DNA of 64,000 nt from Hemicentrotus pulcherrimus (GCA_003118195.1 BEXV01000046.1:59466-123465); one strand, 5' to 3'. Positions 1-13,504 are shown, counted from the first letter of the stretch. Notes: generated from the letters alone by a model not told the origin. Program-made: numbers and translations.

Positions 1-174
1 GAGTATGGTAAAACCGGTCACTCAAAGATTTTTACTTTTTTGAGGCACTTCTTGATCATTTTGAAGCGCAATTTTTTTAGGGCTTCAATATTACACCATA
101 TCACAGACACTGGTAACATGTAGGACCATGTATCTCAGGTTTAACATTGTTAAACGATCCCTTTAAGGGAATTT
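1..174 (+). repeat. Dispersed repeat, copy 1 (cut by window edge)
   Basis: Bases 1 to about 170 match 28824-28989 in the same orientation with only scattered substitutions. Shared blocks include GGCACTTCTTGATCATTTTG and an end containing the palindrome TTTAACATTGTTAAA followed by CGATCCCTTTAA, after which the copies diverge. The left end of this copy is outside the window. It codes for nothing visible. It is probably a short non-autonomous element of unknown class. Confidence 0.8.
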
Positions 175-1677
175 CTTAATTTGAATCATACCGGTATGCT
201 ACATGTAGAGATGTCAACCAGTACAATTTTATCCTATTTAGTACGATAAAAATAGTGAAATATGATATTGCCTCTTCAAAATACAATTTTTATCTTTAAA
301 AAAAAGAAGAAAGATACAAACCGCGGAATCGCATAAAAACATGTACAAGTAAACCCCCAAACTCCAGCAAAAACATTGCGCAACGAGCCTACATGGGCGT
401 TATTGAAAGAGCAAAAATTTTACTTGCCGGTTCTTACCAGTACAAAATTTTCCCAAACATTTTACTAGCCTGGAGCCAGTGATAGTGTCAAGTTTTTGTG
501 AAAATCTGATTTAATTTTTTTTTCATCTAAAAGGACATTCAGTCTGTTTTTTGTGTGTGTCAAGGCCCAAGGGGTTGGCATCTCTTCCCTTGGCCAAACG
601 TCATAAACTTTGATATGTTTTGGTACAAAAGATAAATAAAGCAGAAATTTTGCCTGTTTGGCAAGTTGGATGACCTTGAGTACAATAGGAATTTCAAATA
701 CCTTATTGATGTACTTCTCTTATTTGAAATAATAAAGGAGAATTATGATAAATAGCACTTAGGTTAAAATTTTAAATCATGGCAAAACTTCTCGACGTTT
801 TTGACTTGAGGCCAACTTTGGCTTTTAGAAATTTTTTGAGGTCCACCTTACGAAAACTTAGGTAGATAACACACAAACAAAAACAAACAAACAATTAAAC
901 ATGACACAAGAAGAAGAAAAAAAAAGAAAGAATTGTGTGGTCGTTAAATATTGTGCCACTGTAGGATGTAACTTGGAATGAGACTCTCGAGCTTGTTTCT
1001 TGGAAATAAGGTGATCAAGTTGTGGTTTGATTGGGGACAGGTTCACACTATCATGCAGAGGGCTTGTTGAAGACTATTTTTTATGTTTTTGTTGACCAGT
1101 TCTTTGCAAAACAATAGATCCCCACAAAAATGATTGTCCCCACAATATCTCACAAAACTAGCAATAATGTAGCATTCCTAACGACAGTGGATTCATCAAA
1201 CTGAACGGAAATACACAAACTGGCATTTGTCATTCAGGGAAAATACCACAATAGCTCATTAAATTAGTATTAAAGCACCATTCCTAATGTCAGTGGATTT
1301 ATCCAACTGAATGGATAAATATGGACCGGTCACTGGTTTTATCATGCAGCTAACTCGAAATGCTCGCTCAGTTAACAAGATGAATGAGACCTCCTAGCTT
1401 ACCCCTAATATATTACTGTTTCAGTTCACATGTACACATTTGAGTGCGCTTACGCCAGCAAGACTCCTACACTACTTACCGCCCCTACCCCTAATTTGTC
1501 ATATTATTATTATTATTACCCCCCCTTTCTTAAAGAAATTAATTTGAGAATAATTTTAATGCATAAGGACCTGTGTATATATATTTATATACCGGTAGTG
1601 TATATATTTATATATGTGTGTGCAAAAAAAAAAACAAGAGAAAGTGATACTCCGTTCACAAAAAAATAGTAATAGTA

Positions 1678-1850
1678 AAAATAGTAATAATCAAATGCGT
1701 CCAAACGCATCCGATGAAATGGCCACTATGAATGGAACAGAGGAATAGTGGATAGAAAGTAGAAAATAGGCAATGAAATTCTCTTTTGCTCAAGAGCAGG
1801 AGAAATTTTTCTTTCTATCGGTGTGACTCTGATGAAACGGCGACAATTGG
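1678..1850 (-). repeat. Palindrome-module repeat, copy 1
   Basis: This stretch is the reverse-complement relative of part of 41255-41762. Shared modules are GCATCCGATGAAA, CTCAAGAGCAGGAGAAA and CTATCGGTGTGAC. A fragment of the same vocabulary recurs near 2195-2240. The modules are hairpin-forming and no open frame is convincing, so a foldback-type non-autonomous transposon is the likeliest source. Confidence 0.65.
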
Positions 1851-3114
1851 GGAAAAAAAATATGATGAAAGGGTCGAAGCTAAAACTAGTGTACTTGCGC
1901 TTTTTTAGACACCAGCAAGCAGCTGAGAAACTAGCTGTGTTTGTTGGGGGGAAAAAATGCTTGTTCGGACTGTTAAGTCCGTAGTAAAGGAAATGCCACA
2001 GTAGATCGGATGATTGTTTTCCAGCACCAGCGGCCAGCGCGATATGAACCTAGCTGCATTGTTATATTGCATTATAAAATCGTAGGTAACTCCAGTGTAG
2101 CTAGCTAGCTGCGCACTGCATGCACTGTGTGCCAAATCTAAAATCAAAGCGCCAGCCAGCAGCTAACAAGCGATTGCACAATAGTTGCTTACACAAGGCA
2201 AATTCTATCGGTACTTTCATCAGTGTGACTGATAAAAAAAAACTATGAAAGGGGTATTCATTTGTTTATGGAGCATCATTATTTCTTGTACTGTTGTTTG
2301 TTTTCTCGAACTCAGAGCAGAACTCTAGACTTATAGCTGAATTCCAGGTTATACACATTTTTACTTTATTCAATTTTTGCAAATATTTGTTGGCCGACCT
2401 TGTGGCCCTGGCCGACCTCGTGGCCCACGGCCACCTAAGAGAGCTTCGCGGCCCACTTGTTGAGAAGTGTTGAATTTCAGTATATAATTCTTAGTCCTTC
2501 TGTAGTGATGCCAGATATCTGATAAATACTGGTAATTGCTAATTTGTCATCCAGACATCCACATAATTAACATCTTTGACAAATTTAAGTTCCCTGCATG
2601 ATGGAGATTTTAAAACCCATGTCCAGTTCCGGTTATACCTCTCAAAACCTTCCACCAAATTTATTTGAATTTAGTTGACAAATTTAAATTGTTATAAAGT
2701 TTTTTTCTTCCTCATGTGGCATATTAAAAGGAGAGGTGGAGAGTGATTTGTGTGAGGAGCCCAGGCAAATACATACATTACCTCATGTGATGGTCACATG
2801 TAAAACAAAAAGAAGAAGAAGATCTCTGAGGGCTAATGTATATAATTTGTATGAATCTCAGTCCTGTTGGTTTGTAGCTTCAAACTAATGTCTCTTTCAT
2901 ACACGTACATGTATATCGGTACTTAATTACAAGAAAGGATGGACAGAACATCAACATATTTGGCAAGTTTGATTTGATACAAGTGGACCAATTTGCCCAA
3001 TTTGAGTTTCAATCCAATTTCTTTTTGGCTCCTAGAACTAAATATTACCTTTAACATGTAGTTTTTTCACATTTTTATTTACATTTGACTTTTCTCCAAT
3101 CAAACACATTTTTT

Positions 3115-3776
3115 ATGCCTCCACTACAAGGTAGCCGGAGGCATTTTGTTTTCGGGATGTCCATCCGTCTGTCCGTCCCATTCTCATGATGGCGTTATCT
3201 CAATCCCCATTGATGGATTCTCGCCAAACATGGGTCATGTATGTATCTTGCAGAGTTAACAAACTGATTAGATTTTGGGGTCACAAGATCCAAGGTCGAA
3301 GGTCACAGGGCTCATTATGTATGCTAAAATAGCTTGTGATCGTTTTATCTCAAGAACCCATCGATGGATTCCCACAAAACTTGGGTCATGAATGTATCTT
3401 GTAGAGCCAATGAACTGATTACCGGTAGATTTTGGTGTCATGAGATCCAAGGTCAAAGGCCACAGGGCTCATTATGTATGCTAAAATAGCCCGTGATCAC
3501 GTTATCTCAAGAACCCATTGATGGACTCCTGCCAAACTTAGGTCATGTGTGAATATTGCAGAGCCAATGAACTGATTAGATTTTGGGGTCATGAGGTCAA
3601 AGATCAAAGGGTCAAACATGTTTATGAAACATAGCTTGTATTAACGATATTCTGAGAACCTTTTAACGAATTGCAATCAAACTTGAATTTTGAAAATTTC
3701 TTCTGTTTTTGTTTGTAAAATTGCTCTTTTGCGGAGGCATCATTTTCGACTGCGAGCAGTCGAAGGTCCATCTAGT
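3115..3776 (+). repeat. 0.65-kb dispersed repeat with three internal units and DR1-like motifs
   Basis: The element opens with the inverted pair ATGCCTCC / GGAGGCAT and closes with GCGGAGGCATC followed by a CGACTGCG...CAGTCGA hairpin. Between them a unit of about 150 bp is repeated three times (for example CCCATTGATGGA, CAGAGCCAATGAACTGATTA). Each unit ends in direct repeats of AGGTCA spaced by one base (3293-3305, 3450-3462, 3594-3614). A degraded relative is at 8668-9110 and a fragment at 16160-16290. It encodes no protein. Confidence 0.8.
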
Positions 3777-6700
3777 TCTTCATACAGGAAAGGAAACCTA
3801 ACATACCGGTACATGTACACCCGATAAAAAGTACTTTCACATACTCTTTAATGCTACATCAATCCCTACTTGTAGATACACACAATTTTAAATGTAGATT
3901 TTCACTTTAGGACTGTATACTGTTAACGCAGAAATATTTGCGATACATTAATTTTTCACGGATTTCGCGTTAAGATCGGCAAGCGCGAATTTTAGAACTC
4001 TCGAAAATATAAGTGTGACTTCTTATGTGTCTTTTGAACAGGCTGAAATGCATGCAACATTGATTTAGGGACCCACGAATATGTTTTGTGTCGCTCTTAA
4101 CCACAAATTAATCACTAAAAAATAACAGCGTTTTCAGTACTCCTCATGCTTTGATGCAATGCAATGTTTCATAATGGCCACACTAACAAAACTCGGCTGA
4201 AGAAGAGAGTAAATCGTTGCTTTTGCTTTTCGTGCAGACTTAATTTTAACACTTCATTCACTATACTTAGGGTGAAGAAGACATGATTACTTCACAACAG
4301 TCAGTGACTGTAAAGTTTTTTTCTGCAATTCCCATGATAATCCCGAAGGAAGTCTTACATGTACATGTACATCTTTTGGAAGTATTTTGCATGGCCTTTG
4401 CTTGGCCTGATTGCTTTTCATTGTGTGCATTGAAATCTTGGATTTATCTTTTCACAAACTTCCATTGTGCTGCTCTGTATCTAGCCAGTGCTGGTACATG
4501 TACATACAATGTACATTACCCTACCAAGTTGCAGTTCTTTATTGTCTTGTAACGTTTGCAAATGTCGCTGTTCTAATCAGGATTTGATTGTTGATTGGCT
4601 GTAGAAAGGTGTAACATGTCTTAGCATGTCTTAATTGCAGTGCTGTCTTTCTCTGCCAGATTTTGATTTGGGCTTTGCAAGTATAGTGCATGTAGCCTAT
4701 GTTGTTGCAATGCACATACATGTAGAGACATACAGTGTACATTCCAGAGTACCGGTAGAGCAAAAAGAGCTGTGTAATGGTTTGGGAATTTGGGGACATA
4801 CATATTGTATTCAGTGTACATGTAACATGATAGACACTCTTCGGTTTTATGATGATGCTGGACTGTACAGATCAAAGTAGGAATATCGTAAGTCATATGG
4901 ATGAATCTACCTATAAGAGTGTAAAATGTGATAAATACCGTGCTCTCAATTCCTCGAACTAGACTGCACAGTTGATGTTGCAACTTAAAATCTGCCTGCA
5001 AAATGCATCCATACTCCATAGTCTGTATTTTATACAGTTACTACATTTAATGAAACTATTGAGTTTCTATAAATGCTGAACATATTATGAGAATGGAATA
5101 TTCATGTCTATAGTTTATTCGCCTCTTTAACTGAAGAATGTCCTAACTTTTGTCTGTACCAGGGTAATGAAAAGGGTTTTTTTTCTCCCTAGTGATGGCA
5201 CAGACGCCCTAAGAGAGTTTTTTGGCTACCAGAAGAGTACTGAACTTCTCATCCAAAAATTACATTTACATTTTAAGTCAAATGATCCTATTCTGTGGTC
5301 GTTATAGGCCATGAAAAGGAATTTGTTTTTATGGCAGCTTTATGTTTTAAAATTGGATCAGGATTTACATTAGTTAGAATTTTTTCTTTTCTTTTTTTCA
5401 ACTGAGGACATAATACACAAATACAATTTGATATTGAAATGATACACAAATTTGGAATGTTGAATGATATCTTTGTAGGCCTACATGTATTTGCTATTAA
5501 TTCTGCTAAAAACATTTTGTCCAATTAATACATATACCTGTAGTACTGCATGCAAATACCAACTATTGCTTCTGATAATACTTTGCAACAATGACACATG
5601 TCGATTTGCAAAGGTTTCTGAACTCCAAACTTATCTGATCAATGCAAAATAAAATTGATCAGGATAAAGGTTTAATCAGAGTCTCTTCCACTTATGAAGA
5701 TTATTTAGAGAATGTACAATATAAAGAAAAATGTGGTCCACCTCTTGCACTGGATGTGTAATTGTCTACACATACATTTTTTTTTGTTTTCGGTGACAAT
5801 TTCCCGAGGCTTTCATGGCAAACACCATGCATTATCTCAAAGATGTTTTGCATACTTGTGTCTCAACTTCAAAGCAATATGGTTAGATTTAATGGTTCGG
5901 TTATGCGAAGAATTGATAGCGCTCTTGAATAGATAGAGAGTTGCCTCTTATAGCATAAAGGACAAAATTCTCATCCACTCAAGCTTGCATCATTTGATAA
6001 ATATTGGGGATCGTACTGCGTAGAAAGTGTGGATTAATGAATTATGTGAGTTATGTTAGCATCACCAAAGATGTACCTAGTTGAGATAAAAAATTGTTCA
6101 ATCAGTCATCAGTCTTATTGTCTTTTAATCCAGATAATTCTTCCTCACAATAGGGAAATAATTGTTTGTAACTGTTCTGGGAATAACAAGGAAATAATTG
6201 GTTCTACTGCTTTCTTGATTCAATGCATTGCTATAAGAAAAATTGATCATGTTTTCATCCAAATCATGTAGATGGATGTAGCATTCATAATTCAAATTTC
6301 ATGATAATGGGACAAACGTGCACTTAGTACATGTACTGTCCTTGTCTTTGTCTTAGTTGGTGATGACCCTGAGGAAACCAGATGTATACGGCAATTCATT
6401 GTTCTTCATTCATTGGTAGTTTGGCACACTGTTCAGTGTTTGGAGACTGAAGCACAGCAGCATAGCACACATGCCCTGTTATACACAAGTAACGATCTGC
6501 GCTGTACTGTGTGATCACACCAATGTACATTGTGCATAGTCTGTACTGCATGCTTGCTGAAGGCTGTATGGGGAACTCCATTCAAAGGTCATACCCAGAG
6601 TGTGTTCAATGGGTGTGTCTATCGCTTGGCAGCCATGTTTGTCACTGTGCTTGCTTGCTCTGTGCTATGGCCATTACTACCTGTGCACACAATCGAGTCT

Positions 6701-7560
6701 TGCAGCATGCACACATGTATTCTAGGGAGATTTGGGGATCTGTTATTGGGAACAGTGCTGTCCAAAAATCTTTCTTTAAGCTTCATTTTCAGCATATGTT
6801 TCTATGGTTGTGGTTAATAATATATTTGGAAATAAAATAATGCAATTTATGCAATTTATTTGGACAGAAATATGTAGGCACTGCTGTAAGAAATAGTTCC
6901 GTGGAATTGTGATAGTAAGATCTTTGATAAGCTCAATGCGAGAAAAATATGAATCACATTATGAATGCAGCGGAGCTATTACACTGATTTTAAGTTTTTT
7001 CTTGGAATTCAATTGAATGTAAGCATGTACATCTTCTTTGGTAGGATGTTTTGCAGCTAGATTGTCAGATAAGGCATTGGAGAGCCACGCAAGCTAGGGC
7101 ATTATGTGGTAAACAGTGTACATGTAAGATGGAGTACCTTGATGCCTCATGTAGATCCATCGAACTAAACTGCCATATCAGCCTTTATCAATGTCATGAA
7201 TGAATGATATTTAAAATTAAGGCACAAAATTGATTTTTGTCTGCTCAAGACAAACATAATAAATTACATTTACATGAAACAGTTTTGCAGAATTATGAAA
7301 GATAGGCCTTCTAGTGTTTAATTCAGCTTTTCAGAATCTAGCTATACCGGTATATACCGATATACATATTTTTTCATTTGCAGTATTTGAATTATTGATG
7401 GCTTTCTCATCCCCTAATTATGATGTAGGTAGTGTGCATCTTTCTAAAATAAATATAATTGGCATTTTGCATTATGTTTAAACTGCTGTAGAATGCTAAA
7501 AAATTAAACCCATGAATATGAAAAATGTCCAGTGATGTTTTAAATTGTTCTTACTTGTCT
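3777..7560. other. Intergenic sequence, no gene recognised
   Basis: AT-rich sequence with frequent ACATGTACATGT palindromes (for example around 4360 and 4495). The open frames are short, lack recognisable domains and overlap one another on both strands. I see no gene here. Confidence 0.6.
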
Positions 7561-7692
7561 GAGGGGGGGGGGGGGTAGATTGGATGGGGGTTTCCCCTTT
7601 CCCCATGCAACCATATTCAGTGATAGCACATTGGCATATCCTGAAGTTTTAGTGAGATTGATTGCTGACCGATGCCATCCTGAATCTTGTGT

Positions 7693-7729
7693 ATTCTTCA
7701 TTTCTTTTTTTAAAGAAGAAATGAAGAAT
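7693..7729 (+). repeat. Perfect 14-bp hairpin
   Basis: ATTCTTCATTTCTT (7693-7706) is followed after a nine-base loop by its exact reverse complement (7716-7729). It is AT-rich and may be a chance or slippage product. No function is evident. Confidence 0.6.
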
Positions 7730-7996
7730 TATTTCTTCTTTATTTCTTTATTACTTTCTGTAGAGCCCCTTTCCTGCCATATCTTCTGAATTTCCATCAA
7801 TTAAAGAACTTTGAAATTAAATGTTGTAACATGCCTCAAAAAATACTGATTCTCACACATCGGTGCTCTTTTTTGTCCAAATAGTTCATGCATGGTTTTA
7901 TATCATGTAAATGATGTAATGTTATCCTAACAAGTAGTGACCTTTGATCTTCATTCGAAGGATTGCAGAGAATCTTTCAAGCTATCCCGCTGTCCA

Positions 7997-8240
7997 GGAG
8001 ACTGTTTCACAAAGACCAAGATCAACTTACAGTTGGACTTAACTATGGCAGGCCGTTCATGGCACTGGTTGCTCTCACCATTTACTAGCATTGGTCTCTC
8101 AAGGGACTTACAAATCATTGTCACAAGTATACAGAATTTACATTTTTTGAAAACTCATGGTGAGAGCAAACAGTGGCATGAACAGCCTGTCATAGTTAAG
8201 TCCAACTTAAAGTTGATCTAAGTCTTTGTGAAACACTCCC
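7997..8240 (+). mobile_element. Foldback MITE with GTTTCACAAAG termini
   Basis: The left arm from 8004 (GTTTCACAAAGAC, then AGTTGGACTTAACTATG) is matched by its reverse complement ending at 8234 (CATAGTTAAGTCCAACT, then GTCTTTGTGAAAC). The arms extend about 80 bp and include GTGAGAG / CTCTCAC near the centre. There is no transposase. Two relatives lie at 54436-54747 and 36423-36575. A tRNA-type SINE abuts the right side. Confidence 0.85.
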
Positions 8241-8242
8241 AA

Positions 8243-8560
8243 GGTGAGTTAGCTCAGTCAGAATAAGTATCTTCCTGTTGAACCAAAGATTGTGGATCCA
8301 AAACCAGCCCAACCCAGGCTAATGACAGTGGAAAATACTCCAGCCCTCAGATAGGATATTGAATGGAGGCCCCATGTAGAGGAGAGTCACCACCGCGTAA
8401 AGAACCGACTGCACTATTCGTAAATTAAACATTATGGGGAACCCCGTTGTAGTGGTCCACCTGCACACTCCCAGTCGGTGATACAAGGAGGAGAGACTCA
8501 TTGGGCACAGTGATTCAGTTCGCTTTTCACCTCCCAGGCACAGGTGATGCCAAATACTTG
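8243..8560 (+). mobile_element. tRNA-derived SINE
   Basis: The head resembles a tRNA: an A-box-like TAGCTCAGTCAGA sits near the start and a B-box-like GGATCCAAAACC about 45 bases further on, the spacing of an internal RNA polymerase III promoter. An unrelated body follows (CCGTTGTAGTGGTCCACC and neighbours) up to about 8560. It cannot be a functional tRNA gene because no acceptor stem closes. The exact 3' end is uncertain. Confidence 0.65.
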
Positions 8561-8667
8561 ATAATGGTCTACAGACTTATGTACCTTGATGTCCCATGTG
8601 AATTTCACATTCATGTACAGAGGCTAATTTTGGATGATTTTGATAATTGACTATTTGTCAGATTTTT

Positions 8668-9110
8668 ATGCCTCCGCAACAAAGTAGCCAGGCATTATGT
8701 TTTCGAGTTGTCCATACGTGCATCCCGTTCCCTTGATCTCAAGAATCAATTGATGGATTACCATCAAACTCAAGACGTGTGTGTATCTTGCTGAGCCAAT
8801 GAACCGATCAGATTGTAGGGGTCATAAGGACTAAGGTCATGAGGCGTATTATGTCAGCAAATAAAGCTTGTGATCACATTATCAGTAGAGCCGATATACA
8901 GATTACCATCAAACTCAAGACTTGTATGTATCTTGCAGAGCCAATGAAAAGATCAAAGATCAAAGGGTCATACATGTATAAATATTTGAAAAATAGCTTG
9001 TAATCACAATATTAATGGGTAACAACTAAACTTGAATTAGTTTCTGTTTTGGTTTTTTAAATCGCTCTATGGCGTAGGCATCATTTGCGAACTGCGCACA
9101 ATCGAATGCA
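8668..9110 (+). repeat. Degraded second copy of the 0.65-kb dispersed repeat
   Basis: The segment opens with TATGCCTCCGCAACAAAGTA and closes with GTAGGCATCATTTGCG and a weak hairpin, like 3115-3776. Two internal units remain, with CAGAGCCAATGAA and AAAGATCAAAGGGTCA, so one unit has been lost relative to the first copy. Confidence 0.75.
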
Positions 9111-11600
9111 ATGTTTTGTTCAGTCTGAATGCTGTTGTCTGTCAGATACTGGGTCTCATTGGTGTGACCATGGTGTGACTGAGGTACATGTACATGTATT
9201 ACTGTTGGTCCCGTGTTAGTCACCTACTTTTAACCCGCAGTATTATGATACCACGAAAGGGGTTTACAACCCAAAATCTCTATAGTGTTTTCCCATAGCA
9301 CATGTAGATCTGATATGAATTAATTTTCATACTGATCTTGTCCCTAAAGATAAACTGCCCCCACTTTACATCAATCACAAGGTTTTAAGCTTGTTTATAG
9401 TAATGTAAAGGGTCACAAAAATATGAAAAAATAGTGTTTCAGTTTGACCATAGATTGTTTCCTAAATATTATTTTTTTCCTTTTATTGGGGGGGGGGGGG
9501 GACTCCCAAAACTACATGGTCTTTTTAGAATTTGCAAGATTAGCATGATATGACTATACAACCTTTTAGAGAAAGACAAATACCGGTAGTTGTTTATTTC
9601 CTACTATCTACTCAATAAAAGAATTTGGAGGGAGTGAATAAAAGAAAATAAACAAGTATAATTAAAAATTTGATTCCTAATATTGATATCTGCTTCTCGT
9701 ATAGCGCTAATATCCACCGTGGACTGTGTGTTGAGGATGCTCTATTACCACCGGAAGGCTTCAGTAAGGCTAGCAGTTCCAGTGCTCGTATACTTACAGT
9801 ATTCCTTCCTGCCAGATACCGGTAATCATTTACTACACTCTGTCACAAGCAGCACCTGGAGAATGACTGTAACCCCAGCCCCGGTGATCTGACAGTTAAT
9901 CTATTGACATACAGTTGCTCCAGAATTTGATTCAACAAAGGTATAGGCATCGGGTTAGGGTGGCAACAGTGTTTAAGTTAGGTTTAGGTTTAGGGTTAAT
10001 TCAGGTATAGTTTAAGGTCCAGGGTTGAAGTTCAAATTTAGTTACAGCAAGAGATTGATGCGGAGTGTTTGTCTAAGGAGCAAGTATTGTACAACCTATG
10101 CCCAACCTCCATCCATCTCACCTGAGAGTTATCAAAAAACATATTTAGCGAGCATCACATCATTTTGAGGCAAAAAGGTGCTGTCCTCGTTATCCTATAT
10201 GTCTTGTTGAATACACCTCAAAGATGAAGTACCACTATAAAATACACCATCAGTGGCTATCACAATAAAAAACAAGTATTAGCTTTATAAACAAAAATGT
10301 CTTGCTAATTTACTATATTTTTGTGGATATGCTCTGTTAAGACAACATGTGTTAGAGGAGAGCTTCAAATGAGAAAGTCAGGTAATATTATCAAACTCCT
10401 CCAGTCCTACAGATTTTTTTTTGTCTTATATGGCTGTTGCTATAACATGAAATTGCACATGAAAATGTCTTACCTGCTTGCTGACATTGAGAAAATGGAA
10501 AGCTGATATTAAGAGAGAGAGACGGGTCATTCCATAAAATTTGGGCAAAAAAAATGATGGTGTCAATGAAACGTAGGTATGAGATCTTCTACTACACATG
10601 GAAGATGAAGTAATATGTTGAAGATTTTTATGCAATGAATATTTAAAGTAGCTTCCTGCCAGAATCGTTCCTGTTTCAGTTGCTTTTCTTCAAAATCTTT
10701 GCTCTTTTCTCTTTTTACCAGCGTTACATGGACACTGTATTCATATAGCATTATATAAAATTTGGGTCCATAAAATTGATTCAATATAAAGCTTGAGTAG
10801 TTCTGAAGATAGTTGGCTATGCCTTTTATGCAAAATTCAATTCGAGCAAAAATTGTTACAGTGGATAGGAGAAATAGTTTCTCACTTTTGGTATGTCATA
10901 AAAACTGCCCCAACTTTCTGGACGACCTAGACAGCAGCTGAGATGCATTTTTGATCTCTGACAAATCAGTTATCGGCTTTCTTACTAAGCCATAGCATGA
11001 TAATACAGGCTATGGATATTCACGTCCTGCACTATAAGTACATATACATTGTTTTACTTTGGGGATTCTCAAACTTGATTTTAAGATCTATCAGAAATAA
11101 TACAATCATTTCTATGAATAGTAATGTGAGATAATATATTCTTATTTAGTCCATTGGCTATCATCACTTTTAAATCCAGGGAGGGGCAGAGGGCACTCCT
11201 CCCCTTCAGTAAAAATGCTTCCTATCTTATCAGTATTATCAACACTACACAACTTTTCATAAATGTTATTCCATAGCAAAGATTTTAGAGCTTGTGTTCA
11301 ATACTTGTAGATACTTACAGATGTAGCCAAAAATTTGGAATACAGAGGAAATTGGGTTTGAAGACCCTTCAAATCAATTATTTACTAGTTCTGATTTGAA
11401 GGGTCAGAAAATTAACAAAGATGTGATATACCTTTGAGAGAGAACTGAATAATCCTTTAGGATATACATGTATGACAGGACTGATCGTAGTCTCTTCTGC
11501 AGTTTTTGTGTGTACTCTGTTCTGTCTACCTACCGGTATTACTGCTAAATTTATTTTCTGTCATGCAATGCTGCCATGTACCAGTTTGCAGTAGTGCAGC
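9110..11600. other. Intergenic sequence, no gene recognised
   Basis: AT-rich DNA with a poly-G run near 9490 and a degenerate GGTTTAGG-type stretch at 9960-10020. No open frame shows a domain, and none is joined by credible splice sites. Confidence 0.55.
11363..11405 (+). repeat. Perfect 14-bp stem, 15-base loop hairpin
   Basis: GACCCTTCAAATCA (11363-11376) is followed by its exact reverse complement at 11392-11405. Pairing does not extend convincingly beyond 14 bp, so it is shorter than a typical microRNA precursor stem. Confidence 0.7.
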
Positions 11601-11799
11601 CCATAGTATGAATGAAGTTATTTATTCTGGAGTTTAAAAAAAAAGAGTCCAGTATATTGATGAGCAAGGGAACCCATTAAATCTTTTCTACACAAACATA
11701 CAGTCAAAGAGAGTAGTGTAACCAGAAATGGATAAGCAGTGGGGGCAGACATTTTCCTGCAAGAGAGGGCAGTGTACTTGTACAACCTTTTGTTGATGA

Positions 11800-12600
11800 G
11801 GCTTTCACACTTACACTCCAGGGCCCGAACAGCGAGTAAAACGGACATTTGGGGAACTTTCGGCCGTTTCCTGTATATTTCCTTTAGCCCCCGGGACAAT
11901 TTTCACCAGCTGTACGAGCGCCATGGTGTCGAGTTGGCTGCTCCCCATTCTCCCGGCCTTTTCATCGAACCGTTTAGCCATAGAAAGCCCATAAAGGGCA
12001 CCGGACGAGCCCCTTACGATTTTTCTGTTAATTCTCAATCGAGGCACGGATGTCAGAGGACACATAGTTCAGTGCACCACACGGCGGCCAGCCGGGTGCC
12101 TTGAGGCCCCCTGCCAGGCCCCGGGAGCTGTGGGGTCCACCTGTTTATCAGGCGGAGCCCTGAAGCTTACCGGCGGACAGGCCGGCACCCATACGGCGCC
12201 TTGCATTTCACTCGACCAATTTTCACCGGGCACCTCCTGGGCGCTGAAGAATATGTGCGACACAAGCCGTGGAAATGAAAATCGGAAGGGTCTTGTACGG
12301 TCTCTAAAGTCCATGGCAATCTGCCGGGTATGCAAAATCGTACGGGGCCCAGTGGAAATGTGAACTAGGCATAAATAACAGGCCTTAAATTTCAATATTT
12401 TTAGGGCAAGGCCACTTTTCTGTAGGGCACATTCCTATATTACAGCACAAATAGGAAGAATTGGAAAGGGCACAAAAAATCTCCAAGGCCAATGAGAGGG
12501 GGCATTGAGGCCAATGAAAGGGGCATCCAAGGCCATGGCCTAGGTGGGCTTGGATTAATTTACGCCCTGAATAAAACAGGTGTACCGGTACCTTTGGCGT
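11800..12600. other. GC- and CpG-rich block of unknown origin
   Basis: This block is clearly richer in G+C and CpG than its surroundings (for example CGGCGGACAGGCCGGCACCC near 12170). It ends in a short tandem pattern around GGCCAATGAAAGGGGCAT at 12480-12540. Open frames of about 80-120 codons exist on both strands but match no family I recognise. It may be an old transposon, an imported repeat or a decayed exon cluster. Confidence 0.4.
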
Positions 12601-13504
12601 GTTTACACCAAAATGAAAGGGTACCCCAGAGAAGTTTCATAATGCACTCGAGAAAGGTTTTTTTTATTTAGGTGTATCAGAGGTCATGCCAAAAATGTTG
12701 TCATTAGGGCCTTCAAGGATGTCTTGTCAATCTTCGGAAAATTTCTTCTAAGGTTTACTAGACCAACGGCCCAAGATACTGACGCCCACTAGACTGATAT
12801 TTTTCAATCTTCCTGTATTTCTTTATTTTAACAGTCTCATCACTGTCTTTCTCGTTGGCTCTCGGTTTCTTAGACCTTTAGGGACTACATTCTTTATATT
12901 TTCGTTTGCATTTCTTGATTTTGTGTTGTTCTCCATTACTGTTGGTCCCGGAGCTTTCGGTATTCTCGGATGACCCTTGGTACGATATGGTGGTACCACA
13001 GTCGTAAACCCCCCGGGAAGATCTAGCCTTTTTTTTTTCTTTCTGCAAATTGTCTGTTTGGAGGAGAAACGATGCCCAGAAATAGACAAATTGAAATTTA
13101 GAATTTAGAATGGTGTGGTCACATTTTTTCTTTTTATTATTGTCCTTAAATATGTTCTGCTTGGTCTGTAGATATTGATGAATAGACCTGCTTTGTCACA
13201 AATAGTAAGTCTGTATTTGAACAATGAATTTAAGCCAATGTACAGCAGTTGTGAGCCCTTACTTAAAACTAATGCCTGATTTCTTGGTTTAAACGATTCT
13301 TTATTATTTTTTAATTGCCTCACGTCATGGGAAAACTAGTTTGATTTTAACATTTCTATAAGATTTTCTTTTCCTATTTGTGGAAAAAATGAGATGCAGC
13401 TAAAATCCATTGGAAAAATGAAGGTGAATCTTGATGCAGTAGTGGCGTCCTATAAGTGGATTTGACTTTTCCAGGAAGGTGAGCAGATACAGAGCGATAA
13501 AGCA

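Noticed and set aside
4283..5019. Possible small genes on both strands
   Set aside because: The frames overlap on opposite strands, have no domains, and are rich in Cys/His/Tyr from ACATGTACATGT palindromes.
8243..8315. tRNA gene
   Set aside because: A- and B-box-like sequences are present but the acceptor stem and anticodon arm do not fold. It is better explained as a SINE head.
9955..10025. Telomere-like GGTTTAGG stretch
   Set aside because: The repeats are irregular and few, with no TTAGGG array. A similar weak pattern near 35070-35110 is also degenerate.
11363..11405. MicroRNA precursor
   Set aside because: The perfect stem is only 14 bp and does not extend, so it is too short for a normal precursor.
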